A stretch of DNA of 64,000 bases from Clostridiales bacterium (GTDB lineage: Bacteria > Bacillota > Clostridia > Oscillospirales > Oscillospiraceae): the NCBI GenBank assembly GCA_022775085.1, contig JALFJQ010000014.1, forward strand, positions 1 to 64,000. The letters are read 5' to 3'. Of this stretch, positions 1 to 8,156 are shown piece after piece (positions within the stretch are counted from its first letter, which is position 1; each line of letters starts with the position of its first letter). Below the pieces are notes generated by a model. It searched no databases. It was not told the DNA's origin and saw nothing but the letters and a program-made list of their open reading frames with translations. The position numbers were made by a program, and so were the translations under genes.

Positions 1-98
1 CGCTACCCCTCCACGGGGCGCATACCGCCTTTTCTTGTTATCCAGCCCTCCGGCTGTATCGGTTGAGCAAAAGTCAGCGTGGGAATGGTGTGGTATCT

Positions 99-227
99 TT
101 ATCTAAGTGATACCCCGGATTCCCATTTTGAGATAGCGGTACGGGACACAAAGAGCGCTTGGGCAAGCTCTTCTTGAGTAAGCCCTCTGTTCTTTCTCAG
201 TTCCTTTAATTTATCCTGAAAATCCAC
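99..227 (-). pseudogene. Truncated XRE-family helix-turn-helix protein (42 aa)
   Basis: The reading frame starts at GTG 227, preceded by an AAGGA ribosome site, and ends at TAA 99-101. The 42 residues read as a complete XRE helix-turn-helix N-terminus: LKELRKNRGLTQEELAQ, then SRTAISKWESG. It stops just after the recognition helix, where family members normally continue with a GYP...L segment and a C-terminal domain. It has its own good promoter at 267-295. It looks like the stub left when DNA to its left was rearranged, or a minimal DNA-binding peptide. A DNA-binding role is likely; the target is unknown. Confidence 0.55.
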
Positions 228-266
228 GGTAATCCTTCTTTCTTTGTTTGAGACTTCGTTATCATC

Positions 267-295
267 AGTATAACGCTATTGTGTATTATGTGCAA
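267..295 (-). promoter_or_regulatory. Promoter for the truncated XRE gene
   Basis: On the minus strand TTGCAC (290-295) and TATACT (267-272) are separated by 17 bp, 40 bp upstream of the GTG start. Confidence 0.6.
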
Positions 296-362
296 GAAGA
301 ACATTGCTCCACGATGGATTGCATCAAGTCAGAGCAACTACAAACAAATATTCTTTCTATCC

Positions 363-391
363 GTTTTATTGTACCATTCATCTGTTATAAT
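363..391 (+). promoter_or_regulatory. Possible promoter for the DUF6076-type gene
   Basis: TATAAT at 386-391 with a poor -35 (GTTTTA, 363-368) 17 bp upstream. The -10 is good and lies 35 bp before the start codon; the weak -35 suggests an activator or an alternative sigma factor. Confidence 0.4.
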
Positions 392-426
392 CCGACCACC
401 ACACAAAAATGAGGAGGTCTGACATT

Positions 427-1572
427 ATGGCAGTTAAGATCGTAGAAGACAGCGCAGTCCTGACGCTGGACTTTTGGGATAAGGAGACAATCTACAACGG
501 GCAGGTTTTCCCGGTGGGCACGCTGGCGTGCGATGCACTGAACATCCCCGGAGAAGTGGTGAGTCACATGGAAAAGCTGTGTGAAAAGCTCAACGGGTTT
601 ATGAAAAGCTTCGATTCCGGCAAGGGCGATCCAGCTCTGCTGCCGGAAGCCAAATTCAGTGCCATGAAGCTGCTGGAGCTGATGGCGCAGTACAAGCCCT
701 TCTCCTACATCAACATGGCAGCTTTCCGGGATTTGGTGAAGCGGTGCTTTACCCCCAACGGTGTGAAGTCCGCCAACGCACTGATTCAGGCTCAGAAAAG
801 CAGCAAGCTCTCTGACCAGATTGCAGAGAAATATCTGGACGGGGCGCTCCTGTCCCGGCTGCTCCCGACCCTTGCCCATTTCGGGCATTCCCTGAAAGCA
901 TATCAGGAGACCATGCTCCCCTTCGCCCAGCGGCTCCATGACAGCGAAGAACGGTCAGGTGCCGACTACGCCAGAATTTTCAATGACTATTTCCCAAAGG
1001 AACCAACCTTTGAGGATGCTGGCGGCTGGATGTCCATGACCAATGTAACCATGCAGTACCTGACCATGGAACACCCGGGCGGCGACCTGCCGGTTCTGGT
1101 GACGAGAAGCCACTATGTCAGCTTTGTGGGAATGCTGCGTGGTGATTTCTTTGAAGCCCTCCGGGCAGGGCATGGTGTCAGGCGGTGCTTTCACTGCAAT
1201 CAGTGGTTCCTCACCACCAATGCCCATTCCGTGAAATACTGCGACGGCCTAGCTCCCGGCGATCCCAAGGGAAGAACCTGCCGGGCTGTGGGCGCAAAGA
1301 ACGGTTACAAGGAGGATGTCAAAGCCCACCCCATAAAAGGGCCCTATGTGACCCGGAGAAATACCATCAGCAAATATGTCAGTGACGGAGCCATGTCCAA
1401 AGAGCTGGGGGCGATTGCCCTGCGGCTCACTGAGGAGAAGCGCACCAGAGCATTCACCGATCACGACTATTTTCTGAATTGTTACGCAAAAGAGATGAGC
1501 CAGAAAGCCATCGTCGCGGAGGCAAAAGCAATTCTGGCGGCACAGACTGCAAAGGAAGGAATCCAGCTGTGA
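427..1572 (+). CDS. DUF6076-type accessory protein with a Cys cluster
   Basis: 381 residues, start chosen at ATG 427 because AGGAGG lies at 412-417; an in-frame ATG at 409 sits on top of that ribosome site. No signal peptide or membrane segment is seen. The N-terminal two thirds are helical and without known motifs. Around residues 255-300 there is a CxxC (RCFHCNQWF) followed by YCDG and GRTCR, a treble-clef-like zinc site. I associate this layout with DUF6076 proteins of Clostridia mobile elements, from memory. The stop overlaps the next start (GTGA at 1569-1572), so the two are translationally coupled. Function unknown. Confidence 0.6.
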   Translation: MAVKIVEDSAVLTLDFWDKETIYNGQVFPVGTLACDALNIPGEVVSHMEKLCEKLNGFMKSFDSGKGDPALLPEAKFSAMKLLELMAQYKPFSYINMAAFRDLVKRCFTPNGVKSANALIQAQKSSKLSDQIAEKYLDGALLSRLLPTLAHFGHSLKAYQETMLPFAQRLHDSEERSGADYARIFNDYFPKEPTFEDAGGWMSMTNVTMQYLTMEHPGGDLPVLVTRSHYVSFVGMLRGDFFEALRAGHGVRRCFHCNQWFLTTNAHSVKYCDGLAPGDPKGRTCRAVGAKNGYKEDVKAHPIKGPYVTRRNTISKYVSDGAMSKELGAIALRLTEEKRTRAFTDHDYFLNCYAKEMSQKAIVAEAKAILAAQTAKEGIQL

Positions 1573-2759
1573 AAACCAAATACCAATGGAAGATGGATGG
1601 GTTTTTCCAGAAGGTTGGGTTTGATGTGGAAGGGATGCAGATTACCCAGCATATCGCGGAGAATATCTTTCAGCTTGACCCACCGCCTCCGGAGCTGTCC
1701 GAGAATACCCGGGACAATGATTACATTCTCAAAGCTCTGGAAACGAAAGACCTGAGATACTTCTCTTTCTTCCTACACAAAATTGAAAAGCGTCTGAACC
1801 GGTATATCCGCCGCACACTGACCTCGGAATCAAATTTTCGTTATGACCCGGAAGGGTTTCTGGAAATCAAGCTGTGCTGCATGATGTGTTTGCTTCAGCT
1901 TCTGCCGAAGTATGAACCGGGTAAGGATGCGGAATTCATGACCTACGCCCATAACTTTATTTTCGATTCCATTCGGAATTATCAAATGGGAAAGGAAGGC
2001 TGGTCGCTGCCGTCTCTGACCACTTACAAGAAAATCCGCACTGCCGCGTGGATGCAGAACAATCTGGAAAATGCGGTGGAAGCCTTCATGGAGAAATACA
2101 AGTGCAGAAGAAAAACGGCAGACCGATTTTTCCGGGAGGCCAACTGCCTGCATCGCCGGAAAGAGACAATCCTCCTTGATGACGAGGAGGAAGAACAGGA
2201 CATACTGGGAGAGCTTGCCGGTGAAGAAGCAGATGATGTGTCCGAAATCATCTGGCACGGGGTTCACGCCAATGCAGTCCGAAAAGCCTTTGACCGTCTA
2301 ACCTCGGACGAGAAAGAGTATCTGCAAAGACGAAACGCCCTGTGTATGAAATGCGGCTGCGCCCGGAATATGAAATACGGCGAAAGCTTCGATGATCTCG
2401 GCGCCCACTTTGAACTCACCACAGCGGGTGGTGCGGAGAAAGCATACCGCAAGGCAGTGGATCACCTGACGAGACTGCTGGTGGAGGATAACGCTATCGG
2501 CACCGTGACCATAAAAAGGAAGAAGGTCATCCGCAGAAAAAAGAAAATCGCCGCCGCAGTCTATGAATACCAGGCAGACTACGACGGCGAATGGGGCGAG
2601 ATTGAAATTGATTTTGAAAGCAGCACAGGGAAGATTTCTTACATTGCAGAGTTGGACACAACTCGTTCTCACAAATATGCAAGCAAGGCCATTGAAGAAA
2701 TCCTCAGCTTCGATCTTGATGATCTCCCGAAACAAAAGACGATTGCATTTCCAAAGTAA
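1569..2759 (+). CDS. Sigma-70-like accessory protein
   Basis: 396 residues from GTG 1569, with AAGGAAGGA just upstream and a 4-nt overlap with the preceding gene. Residues about 50-150 resemble sigma region 2: a long amphipathic stretch with LHKIEKRLNRYIRR, a YDPEGFLEIK segment and the aromatic run FMTYAHNFIFDSIRNY. A second helical part resembles regions 3/4. The C-terminal 70 residues are basic, then acidic, and unassigned. Sequence similarity to true sigma factors is distant. With its partner it could be a transcription regulator of the element; this is inference from the fold pattern and the coupling. Confidence 0.5.
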   Translation: MKTKYQWKMDGFFQKVGFDVEGMQITQHIAENIFQLDPPPPELSENTRDNDYILKALETKDLRYFSFFLHKIEKRLNRYIRRTLTSESNFRYDPEGFLEIKLCCMMCLLQLLPKYEPGKDAEFMTYAHNFIFDSIRNYQMGKEGWSLPSLTTYKKIRTAAWMQNNLENAVEAFMEKYKCRRKTADRFFREANCLHRRKETILLDDEEEEQDILGELAGEEADDVSEIIWHGVHANAVRKAFDRLTSDEKEYLQRRNALCMKCGCARNMKYGESFDDLGAHFELTTAGGAEKAYRKAVDHLTRLLVEDNAIGTVTIKRKKVIRRKKKIAAAVYEYQADYDGEWGEIEIDFESSTGKISYIAELDTTRSHKYASKAIEEILSFDLDDLPKQKTIAFPK

Positions 2760-2879
2760 CGGAAGATGCGTCGCTGCGGCGGGACGAGGGATGATATACC
2801 TTTGGCTCCCCCGGTGATGCTGCTGCGCTCCAAGAATTTCTTCCGAAATTCTCTCCGCTCCGCCACATCACCTACACAC

Positions 2880-2948
2880 GAACAGGCGGGTTCTGCTAGC
2901 GCAAACTCCTGGGCTTCTCGTCCGGGAGGACGCAGAATCCGCCTGTTC
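2880..2948. repeat. Large inverted repeat, 17-bp arms
   Basis: Arm 2880-2896 and arm 2932-2948 match at 16 of 17 positions, around a 35-nt loop. The 2760-3070 stretch holds no convincing gene; this stem-loop is its main feature. Confidence 0.6.
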
Positions 2949-3070
2949 TGTGGCTGGCGGAAAGTGCTTGTCCCTGCCCCGAACAACCCCTTTCCGCCAC
3001 CCACGGTCGCCAAAGGTATAACACACTAGACTTTGCGGGCAAAGTCGTGTGCCACGAAACCGCCGGTTTC

Positions 3071-3255
3071 ATTGGATTCTTCCGGCCACGAAGGGCGCTG
3101 CCCTCCATTGGATTCCTCCCGCCAAGGCAGCGCTGCCGCCTTTGGAAACCACCGCCAAGGGAACTCTGTCCCCTTTGGATTCCCCAGCCAACAGGGCGCT
3201 CTCGCCCCTATTGGAAACCCCGAGCCAAAGGAATTGCCATCCCTTTGGAATCTCA
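3071..3255. repeat. Tandem array of five hairpin units, about 35-bp period
   Basis: Five successive units each hold a small palindrome in a conserved frame of roughly CCAA-GG(N)CC-TTGG-A-ACC. Hairpins centre near 3098, 3132, 3167, 3201 and 3237. Examples are GGCAGCGCTGCC at 3126-3137 and the CCAAGGG/CCCTTTGG stem at 3155-3178. The loops and inner bases vary while the pairing is kept, which suggests selection for structure rather than for sequence. Confidence 0.75.
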
Positions 3256-3264
3256 GCCCGCTTT

Positions 3265-3310
3265 GAAATGAGTACCCACAAATGGAAAATTGTTTGTGGG
3301 CATTCATTTC
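3265..3310. repeat. 46-bp near-perfect palindrome
   Basis: Arms 3265-3282 and 3293-3310 pair through GAAATGA/TCATTTC and CCCACAAA/TTTGTGGG, leaving a 10-nt loop. It directly follows the hairpin array and has no T-tract, so it is not an ordinary terminator; a binding site or transfer origin is possible. Confidence 0.6.
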
Positions 3311-3452
3311 AAAACGGCAAAATGGAAACCCAGTGCTTCATCTCTTCCATAACACATCGCACTGAATTTCGTATTATCCATAGCCCTAAACGTCTGGCGC
3401 TCGTGGAATTTGCTGTGCAAAGCAGAGTCAAGGAACTGTTGGAAGAATAACA

Positions 3453-3495
3453 AATCCCACCGCATTGTGTGTACCAGCCACAATGCGGTGGGATT
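3453..3495. terminator. Bidirectional terminator-like hairpin
   Basis: A perfect 17-bp inverted repeat (3453-3469 and 3479-3495, 9-nt loop) lies 30 bp past the stop of the LacI gene. T-rich sequence follows on both strands. Confidence 0.65.
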
Positions 3496-3525
3496 GATTT
3501 ATTTACACATGAAACAGTGCACAGA

Positions 3526-4545
3526 TTACTTGCTGATGTCCTTGACCGAGTCACGAATAACCAATTCGGCATCCAAGCGGATATTATGAACAGGGATGTT
3601 CTCGTTGTTGATCAGACGCAACACCTGAGCAACCGCAGTTCGTCCCTTTTCACTTGGATTCTGACGCATCGTTGTCAGCCTGGGTCTTGTGTTTCTGGCA
3701 AAAATGTTATCATCGAATCCCACCACGGAGATATCCTCCGGCACCTGGATTCCTCTGTCGTAGAAGTAATTGACAGCAAAAGACGCATAATAGTCAGATG
3801 CAAAGAAGAGTGCTGTAAACTCATTCATTCTCTGACATACGATATCATAGGTCTTAATTATCCCCGCAGTACCAAAACCGATTTGAAAGAACTCGTTTTT
3901 CGGAACCGGAATGTGATGTTCCTCCAATGCCTCACGGTATCCTTGCCAGCGCTCATAATCGACACCCACGCAATTGTCTGCAAGAAAGGCAATCTTTTTG
4001 TGTCCCATTCCGATTAAATACTCCGTAATTCGTCTTGCACATTCCCTGTCTTTTAATCCCACGTTCGTATAGGATTCATCATCATCCTGAAAATAGCAGT
4101 CAATAAAAACAAGCGGAATCTTTAAGTTTTCCTTCATCTTCCTGCACTCAGCGGCATTCAAACCCAGGGAAATAATGCCGTCAACATTCCAGGTAATTGC
4201 CATTTTCTGAATCTCATCTGCTTTATCCGATGCGTACAGCATCAGAAAATAACCGAGCTTCCGCACTTCATCCTCAATAACGCCAATCAACTCACTGTTG
4301 AAAGGATCCTGCACCACATTCTTTCCTTCCATGGTAGGATACCGAATGATCAGACCGATTATTTTTGAGGAGCTTCGCGCCAGAGACCTTGCATTCATAT
4401 TCGGAATGTACTGAAGCTCTTCGATTTTCTTGCGCACACGCTGAATGGTTTGCGGTGATACTTCTTTTGTATTGCCGTGAATCACATTGGACACTGTCGT
4501 CGGGCTAACATCCAGTTCTGCTGCAATCTGCTTAATTGTCACCAT
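3526..4545 (-). CDS. LacI-family transcriptional regulator
   Basis: 339 residues. The start is MVTIKQIAAELDVS at 4545, which puts the helix-turn-helix at the very N-terminus as in the family; an upstream ATG at 4590 would add an unusual 15-residue tail. Hinge helix NMNARSLA at about residues 48-55, then a periplasmic-binding-protein-like sensor domain with SVVGFDDNIFARNTRPRLTTM near the end. It is divergent from the importer operon and separated from it by two operator-like palindromes, so it probably represses that operon until a glucosaccharide is bound. The effector cannot be read from sequence. Confidence 0.9.
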   Translation of the reverse strand: MVTIKQIAAELDVSPTTVSNVIHGNTKEVSPQTIQRVRKKIEELQYIPNMNARSLARSSSKIIGLIIRYPTMEGKNVVQDPFNSELIGVIEDEVRKLGYFLMLYASDKADEIQKMAITWNVDGIISLGLNAAECRKMKENLKIPLVFIDCYFQDDDESYTNVGLKDRECARRITEYLIGMGHKKIAFLADNCVGVDYERWQGYREALEEHHIPVPKNEFFQIGFGTAGIIKTYDIVCQRMNEFTALFFASDYYASFAVNYFYDRGIQVPEDISVVGFDDNIFARNTRPRLTTMRQNPSEKGRTAVAQVLRLINNENIPVHNIRLDAELVIRDSVKDISK

Positions 4546-4621
4546 TTTAAATACACCACTTTCCGAATCATTGGCCGCACATATCTCCATAAATGTTAAT
4601 CTGAACAGCGTTTCTCTTACT

Positions 4622-4649
4622 ATTATACTGTGATTGTAGGAAAGTTCAA
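4622..4649 (-). promoter_or_regulatory. Promoter of the LacI-family gene
   Basis: TTGAAC (4644-4649) and TATAAT (4622-4627) on the minus strand, 16 bp apart. Confidence 0.6.
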
Positions 4650-4760
4650 CTGTTTTTTTAGAATTGCCGGATTTGATGCGAATTCAGTTCGTGGTGCAAT
4701 TCCGCTGTCCTGAGATTGTTAAAAATATACAAATTAGATAAATTAAACTGTGCAAATTAA

Positions 4761-4778
4761 ACCTTTTGCGCAAAAGGT
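4761..4778. promoter_or_regulatory. Operator 1, LacI-type palindrome
   Basis: Perfect 18-bp palindrome ACCTTTTGCGCAAAAGGT with the central CG typical of LacI-family sites. It ends 1 bp before the -35 of the importer promoter. Confidence 0.8.
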
Positions 4779-4779
4779 A

Positions 4780-4808
4780 TTGACAAGCGCAAAATATCAC
4801 GTTATAAT
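4780..4808 (+). promoter_or_regulatory. Promoter of the importer operon
   Basis: Consensus TTGACA (4780-4785) and TATAAT (4803-4808) with 17-bp spacing, flanked by two operator copies. Confidence 0.85.
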
Positions 4809-4820
4809 AACCACGTAAAA

Positions 4821-4838
4821 ACCTTTTGCGTCAAAGTA
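4821..4838. promoter_or_regulatory. Operator 2, degenerate copy
   Basis: ACCTTTTGCG is identical to the left half of operator 1; the right half is TCAAAGTA. Its centre is 60 bp from that of operator 1 and it covers the expected transcript start, so bound repressor would block RNA polymerase and could loop the DNA. Confidence 0.7.
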
Positions 4839-4929
4839 ACAAAATATACTGCGGATCGAGGGGTATATATTGTCGAAATTACAAAAGATGTGAAAGGGAA
4901 AAATTGATTTAAGGAAAGGAAAAAACGGT

Positions 4930-6312
4930 ATGAAAAAAAGAGTATTGGCTTTGCTGCTGGTGGTAGCGATGATCGCAAGTTTTGCAGCGGGTTGCGGAAA
5001 CGCTCCGGCAGCTACAAATGAGGCCCCAGCAAAAACGAATGAGGCTCCGGCAAAAACAAGTGACACCCCCGCTCAGGCAGACGATGAGGCACTGAAGGGA
5101 ACGCTGAACATTTTCCAGTTCAAGGTCGAAATCAACGACGCTCTGATCGCGGCGACTAAGCGGTACATGGAACTCAACCCCGGCGTTAAGGTTAACCTGG
5201 AGACCGTTGGCGGCGGCGATGACTACGGTGCAGCACTGAGAACCAAGATGCAGAGCAGCGATCAGCCGGCGATTTACAACATTGGCGGCCCCCAGGATGT
5301 CATTGACTGGGCAGCAAATCTGGAGGACCTGGCAGCAGAACCCTGGGTTGCAAATACGGTGAGCGGCCTGCTGGACGATGTGTCCAAGGACGGCAAGGTC
5401 TACGGCATGCCCATGGCAATCGAGGGCTACGGCTTCGTATACAACAAGGAAATCTTTGAAGCAGCAGGCATTGACGCAGCTTCTCTGAAGACCTTTGATC
5501 AGATTGATACGGCTTTTGCTGAGCTGCAGACCAAGATCGACAACGGCGAACTGAAGGAAAAGTTCCCTGCTCTGGAAGCGGTTATCGAGTATCCCGCCAA
5601 GGAAAAGTGGGTAACCGGTATGCACACTTCCAATGTTGCTCTGGGACAGGAGTTCGCAAACTGCACCGAGGCGTTTAACGCCAAGGAAGTTCAGTTCACC
5701 TACGGCGCACAGCTGAAGGATCTGATCGACCTTCAGGTGAAGTACACAACCAATGCCAATAATCCTTCTGCTCTGAACGCGGTGGATTACTCCATGCAGG
5801 CCGGCGGCGGTATCGCCATTGAGAGAGTCGCCGTGATCCAGCAGGGCAACTGGGTGTTCCCGGTTATCAATGAGGTTGATCCCGAAGTCGCACAGAAGCT
5901 GGACATTATCCCTCTGCCCCTGAAGGGCGTTTCTGAGGGTAATACCCCGATCGGTGTGCCCATGTATTGGGCGGTGAACAGCCAGTGCGATGAGAATACC
6001 AAGAAGATTGCGAAGGACTTCCTGAACTGGCTGTATCAGTCCGAGGAAGGCATGAAGATCGTTGTCAATGACTTTGGCTTCATTCCTCCCTTCACCAACT
6101 ACGGCGACAACCTGCCCTCCGATCCTCTGGGTCAGGCTGTGAGCAGAGCCGCCAATGCGGGCACGGTAGCTCCTTGGGTGTTCAATGGATGCCCCACCAG
6201 CTGGGCTGAAAATGTTCTGGGCGCAGAGATCCAGGCATACCTTGGCGGCGAAAAGACATGGGATGATGCGATCGCCACTGCACAGCAGGCTTGGGCTGAC
6301 GCTCGTAAGTAA
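4930..6312 (+). CDS. ABC transporter solute-binding lipoprotein (sugar)
   Basis: 460 residues. A lipoprotein signal ends in AAGC with the lipidated cysteine at residue 22. A short Ala/Pro/Thr-rich tether with repeated NEAPAKT follows. The rest is a family 1 extracellular binding protein: LNIFQFKVE, NPGVKVNLETV, and YGMPMAIEGYGFVYNKEIFEAAGI. It would capture an oligosaccharide outside the membrane and deliver it to the two permeases downstream. The GH13 glucosidase in the same operon suggests an isomaltose- or maltose-type glucosaccharide. No ATPase gene is present, so a shared MsmK-type ATPase elsewhere is presumably used. Confidence 0.9.
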   Translation: MKKRVLALLLVVAMIASFAAGCGNAPAATNEAPAKTNEAPAKTSDTPAQADDEALKGTLNIFQFKVEINDALIAATKRYMELNPGVKVNLETVGGGDDYGAALRTKMQSSDQPAIYNIGGPQDVIDWAANLEDLAAEPWVANTVSGLLDDVSKDGKVYGMPMAIEGYGFVYNKEIFEAAGIDAASLKTFDQIDTAFAELQTKIDNGELKEKFPALEAVIEYPAKEKWVTGMHTSNVALGQEFANCTEAFNAKEVQFTYGAQLKDLIDLQVKYTTNANNPSALNAVDYSMQAGGGIAIERVAVIQQGNWVFPVINEVDPEVAQKLDIIPLPLKGVSEGNTPIGVPMYWAVNSQCDENTKKIAKDFLNWLYQSEEGMKIVVNDFGFIPPFTNYGDNLPSDPLGQAVSRAANAGTVAPWVFNGCPTSWAENVLGAEIQAYLGGEKTWDDAIATAQQAWADARK

Positions 6313-6391
6313 TCGTAGTCAATTCAGATAATTGGAAGTCTCTGAAGATTACTTTCTGAAGCGTTAAGCAAGTAGTTCCGAAGCAACCCGT

Positions 6392-6429
6392 GAAAAAACC
6401 ATAAAGGCCCTGCCTTTATGGTTTTTTCC
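6392..6429 (+). terminator. Intra-operon terminator or processing hairpin
   Basis: The stem AACCATAAAGGC/GCCTTTATGGTT is followed by TTTTTT, between the binding protein and the first permease. Such leaky terminators keep binding protein in excess over permease. Confidence 0.75.
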
Positions 6430-6452
6430 CATTCCGTTCAAGGAGGAGCATT

Positions 6453-7319
6453 TTGAAAAAATCGAACATAGGTTTTTGGGCGTTCGTGCTGCCATCCTTT
6501 GTGTTTTTTGTTTTAGTTGTCATGATTCCGGCTGTATGGGGTTTGGGATATTCCTTTACAGACTGGAATGGCATCAGCAAGGAGGTGCATTTTGTTGGCG
6601 TCCAGAACTACATGAAAATTTTTACGCAGGACAAAGATTTCTTCCACGCATTTACATTTACCGCCGTATTCTCCCTCGCGGCTGTCATCGGGGTTAACGT
6701 CATTGGCTTTCTGCTTGCCCTGCTGGTGACATCCAAGGCAAAGTGCACAACCTTTATGCGCGGCGCATTCTTCATGCCGAACCTGATTGGCGGCATTCTT
6801 CTCGGCTTTACCTGGCAGTTTATTTTTGTCCAGGCCTTTGGCGCAATCGCCAACGCCACCGGTTGGAAATTCTTCGCAAACTGGCTTTCCGATACGAAAA
6901 CCAGCTTTTGGGGATTGCTGATTCTTGTCATATGGCAGCTGGCTGGCTATATGATGGTCATTTATATCGCACAGATTCAGAACATTCCGGACAGCATTAT
7001 TGAGGCTGCGGAGATCGATGGAGCAAGCTATTTCCAGCGTCTGAAACATATCGTGCTACCCTTGGTTGCCCCGGCATTCACAATCGGCCTGTTCCTGTCG
7101 CTGACAACGTGCTTTAAGCTGTATGATCAGAACCTTGCCCTGACAAACGGCGGACCCTTCAACAGTACGGAAATGCTGGCTCTGAATATCTACAATTCTG
7201 CGTTCAAATACAATGAGCTTGGCCTGGCACAGGCGAAGGCTGTTATCTTCCTGGTGACCGTAGCAGCCATTGGTCTGACACAGCTTTATTTCAGCAAGAA
7301 GCGGGAGGTTGAGATGTAA
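6453..7319 (+). CDS. ABC sugar permease, MalF/UgpA type
   Basis: 288 residues from TTG 6453; the AGGAGG at 6441-6446 decides this start. Six hydrophobic segments are visible, the first at about residues 8-29. The EAA loop that contacts the ATPase is present near residue 188 (EAAEIDGASYFQRLKHIVLP). It forms the membrane channel together with the next gene product, to which it is joined by a 1-nt stop/start overlap (TAATG). Confidence 0.9.
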   Translation: MKKSNIGFWAFVLPSFVFFVLVVMIPAVWGLGYSFTDWNGISKEVHFVGVQNYMKIFTQDKDFFHAFTFTAVFSLAAVIGVNVIGFLLALLVTSKAKCTTFMRGAFFMPNLIGGILLGFTWQFIFVQAFGAIANATGWKFFANWLSDTKTSFWGLLILVIWQLAGYMMVIYIAQIQNIPDSIIEAAEIDGASYFQRLKHIVLPLVAPAFTIGLFLSLTTCFKLYDQNLALTNGGPFNSTEMLALNIYNSAFKYNELGLAQAKAVIFLVTVAAIGLTQLYFSKKREVEM

Positions 7320-8152
7320 TGAAGAAAAAGAATGTTATTTCCACGGCGATCTTAACGATTATTGGCATCGTTCTTTCCGTGCTCTTTCTGTCACCCATTC
7401 TGATCTTGCTGAGCAATTCCTTTAAGTCTCTGAAAAACATCTATTTGAATGTTCTGGCATTTCCCAATGCGGACACATTTACGCTGAAGAATTACCCGGA
7501 GGCTTTTGTGAAGCTGGATTTCATCCGTTCCCTGCTGAACTCTCTTGGAATCACGGTGGCTTCCACGATTCTTCTGCTGCTGTTCTGTTCCATGGCGGCA
7601 TGGGTTCTTGTGCGCCACAAAACAAAGCTGAGCAATACCATTTTTATGATTTACGCGGCGGCGACCCTGATTCCGTTCCAGTGTGTCATGCTCCCGCTGG
7701 TTCGTCTGATGGATACGCTGCATATGATGAACCGGTGGGGACTGGTTCTCATGTATCTGGGCTTCGGCTCCAGTCTGTCCGTGATCCTGTTCCACGGCTT
7801 CATCAAAAGCGTCCCGATGGAGCTGGAAGAGGCCGCCAGGATTGACGGCTGCAATATGTTTCAGACATTCTTCCTCATTGTCCTGCCTCTGCTGAAACCG
7901 ATTATGGTCACGGTTGCGATTCTGAATTCCATGTGGATCTGGAACGACTTCCTGCTGCCTCAGCTGATGATCAATAAGCCCGGCTGGCAGACCCTGCCCC
8001 TCAAGACCTTCCTGTTCTTCGGACAGTTCTCTAAGAAGTGGGATCTTGCCACTGCCGGTCTTGTGATGTGCATGCTGCCTATTATTATTTTCTATCTGGT
8101 GAGCCAGAAGCACATTGTCAAGGGTGTCGCAGAAGGCGCGATAAAGGGTTGA
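7319..8152 (+). CDS. ABC sugar permease, MalG/UgpE type
   Basis: 277 residues with six predicted membrane segments; the EAA loop reads EEAARIDGCNMFQTFFLIVLP at about residues 170-190. It is the second half of the importer channel. It starts at the overlapping ATG 7319 and ends only 4 bp before the glucosidase gene, so all four genes form one transcription unit. Confidence 0.9.
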   Translation: MKKKNVISTAILTIIGIVLSVLFLSPILILLSNSFKSLKNIYLNVLAFPNADTFTLKNYPEAFVKLDFIRSLLNSLGITVASTILLLLFCSMAAWVLVRHKTKLSNTIFMIYAAATLIPFQCVMLPLVRLMDTLHMMNRWGLVLMYLGFGSSLSVILFHGFIKSVPMELEEAARIDGCNMFQTFFLIVLPLLKPIMVTVAILNSMWIWNDFLLPQLMINKPGWQTLPLKTFLFFGQFSKKWDLATAGLVMCMLPIIIFYLVSQKHIVKGVAEGAIKG

Positions 8153-8156
8153 TACT

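Noticed and set aside
1-98. Integrase or relaxase end at the left edge
   Set aside because: The first 98 bases look like mobile-element DNA, but no reading frame with recognisable motifs can be supported.
3049-3450. Plus-strand open frame of 133 codons across the hairpin array
   Set aside because: It has no ribosome site, and its first half is only the translation of the palindromic repeats. The last 40 codons look more protein-like but start inside structured DNA; not enough to call a gene.
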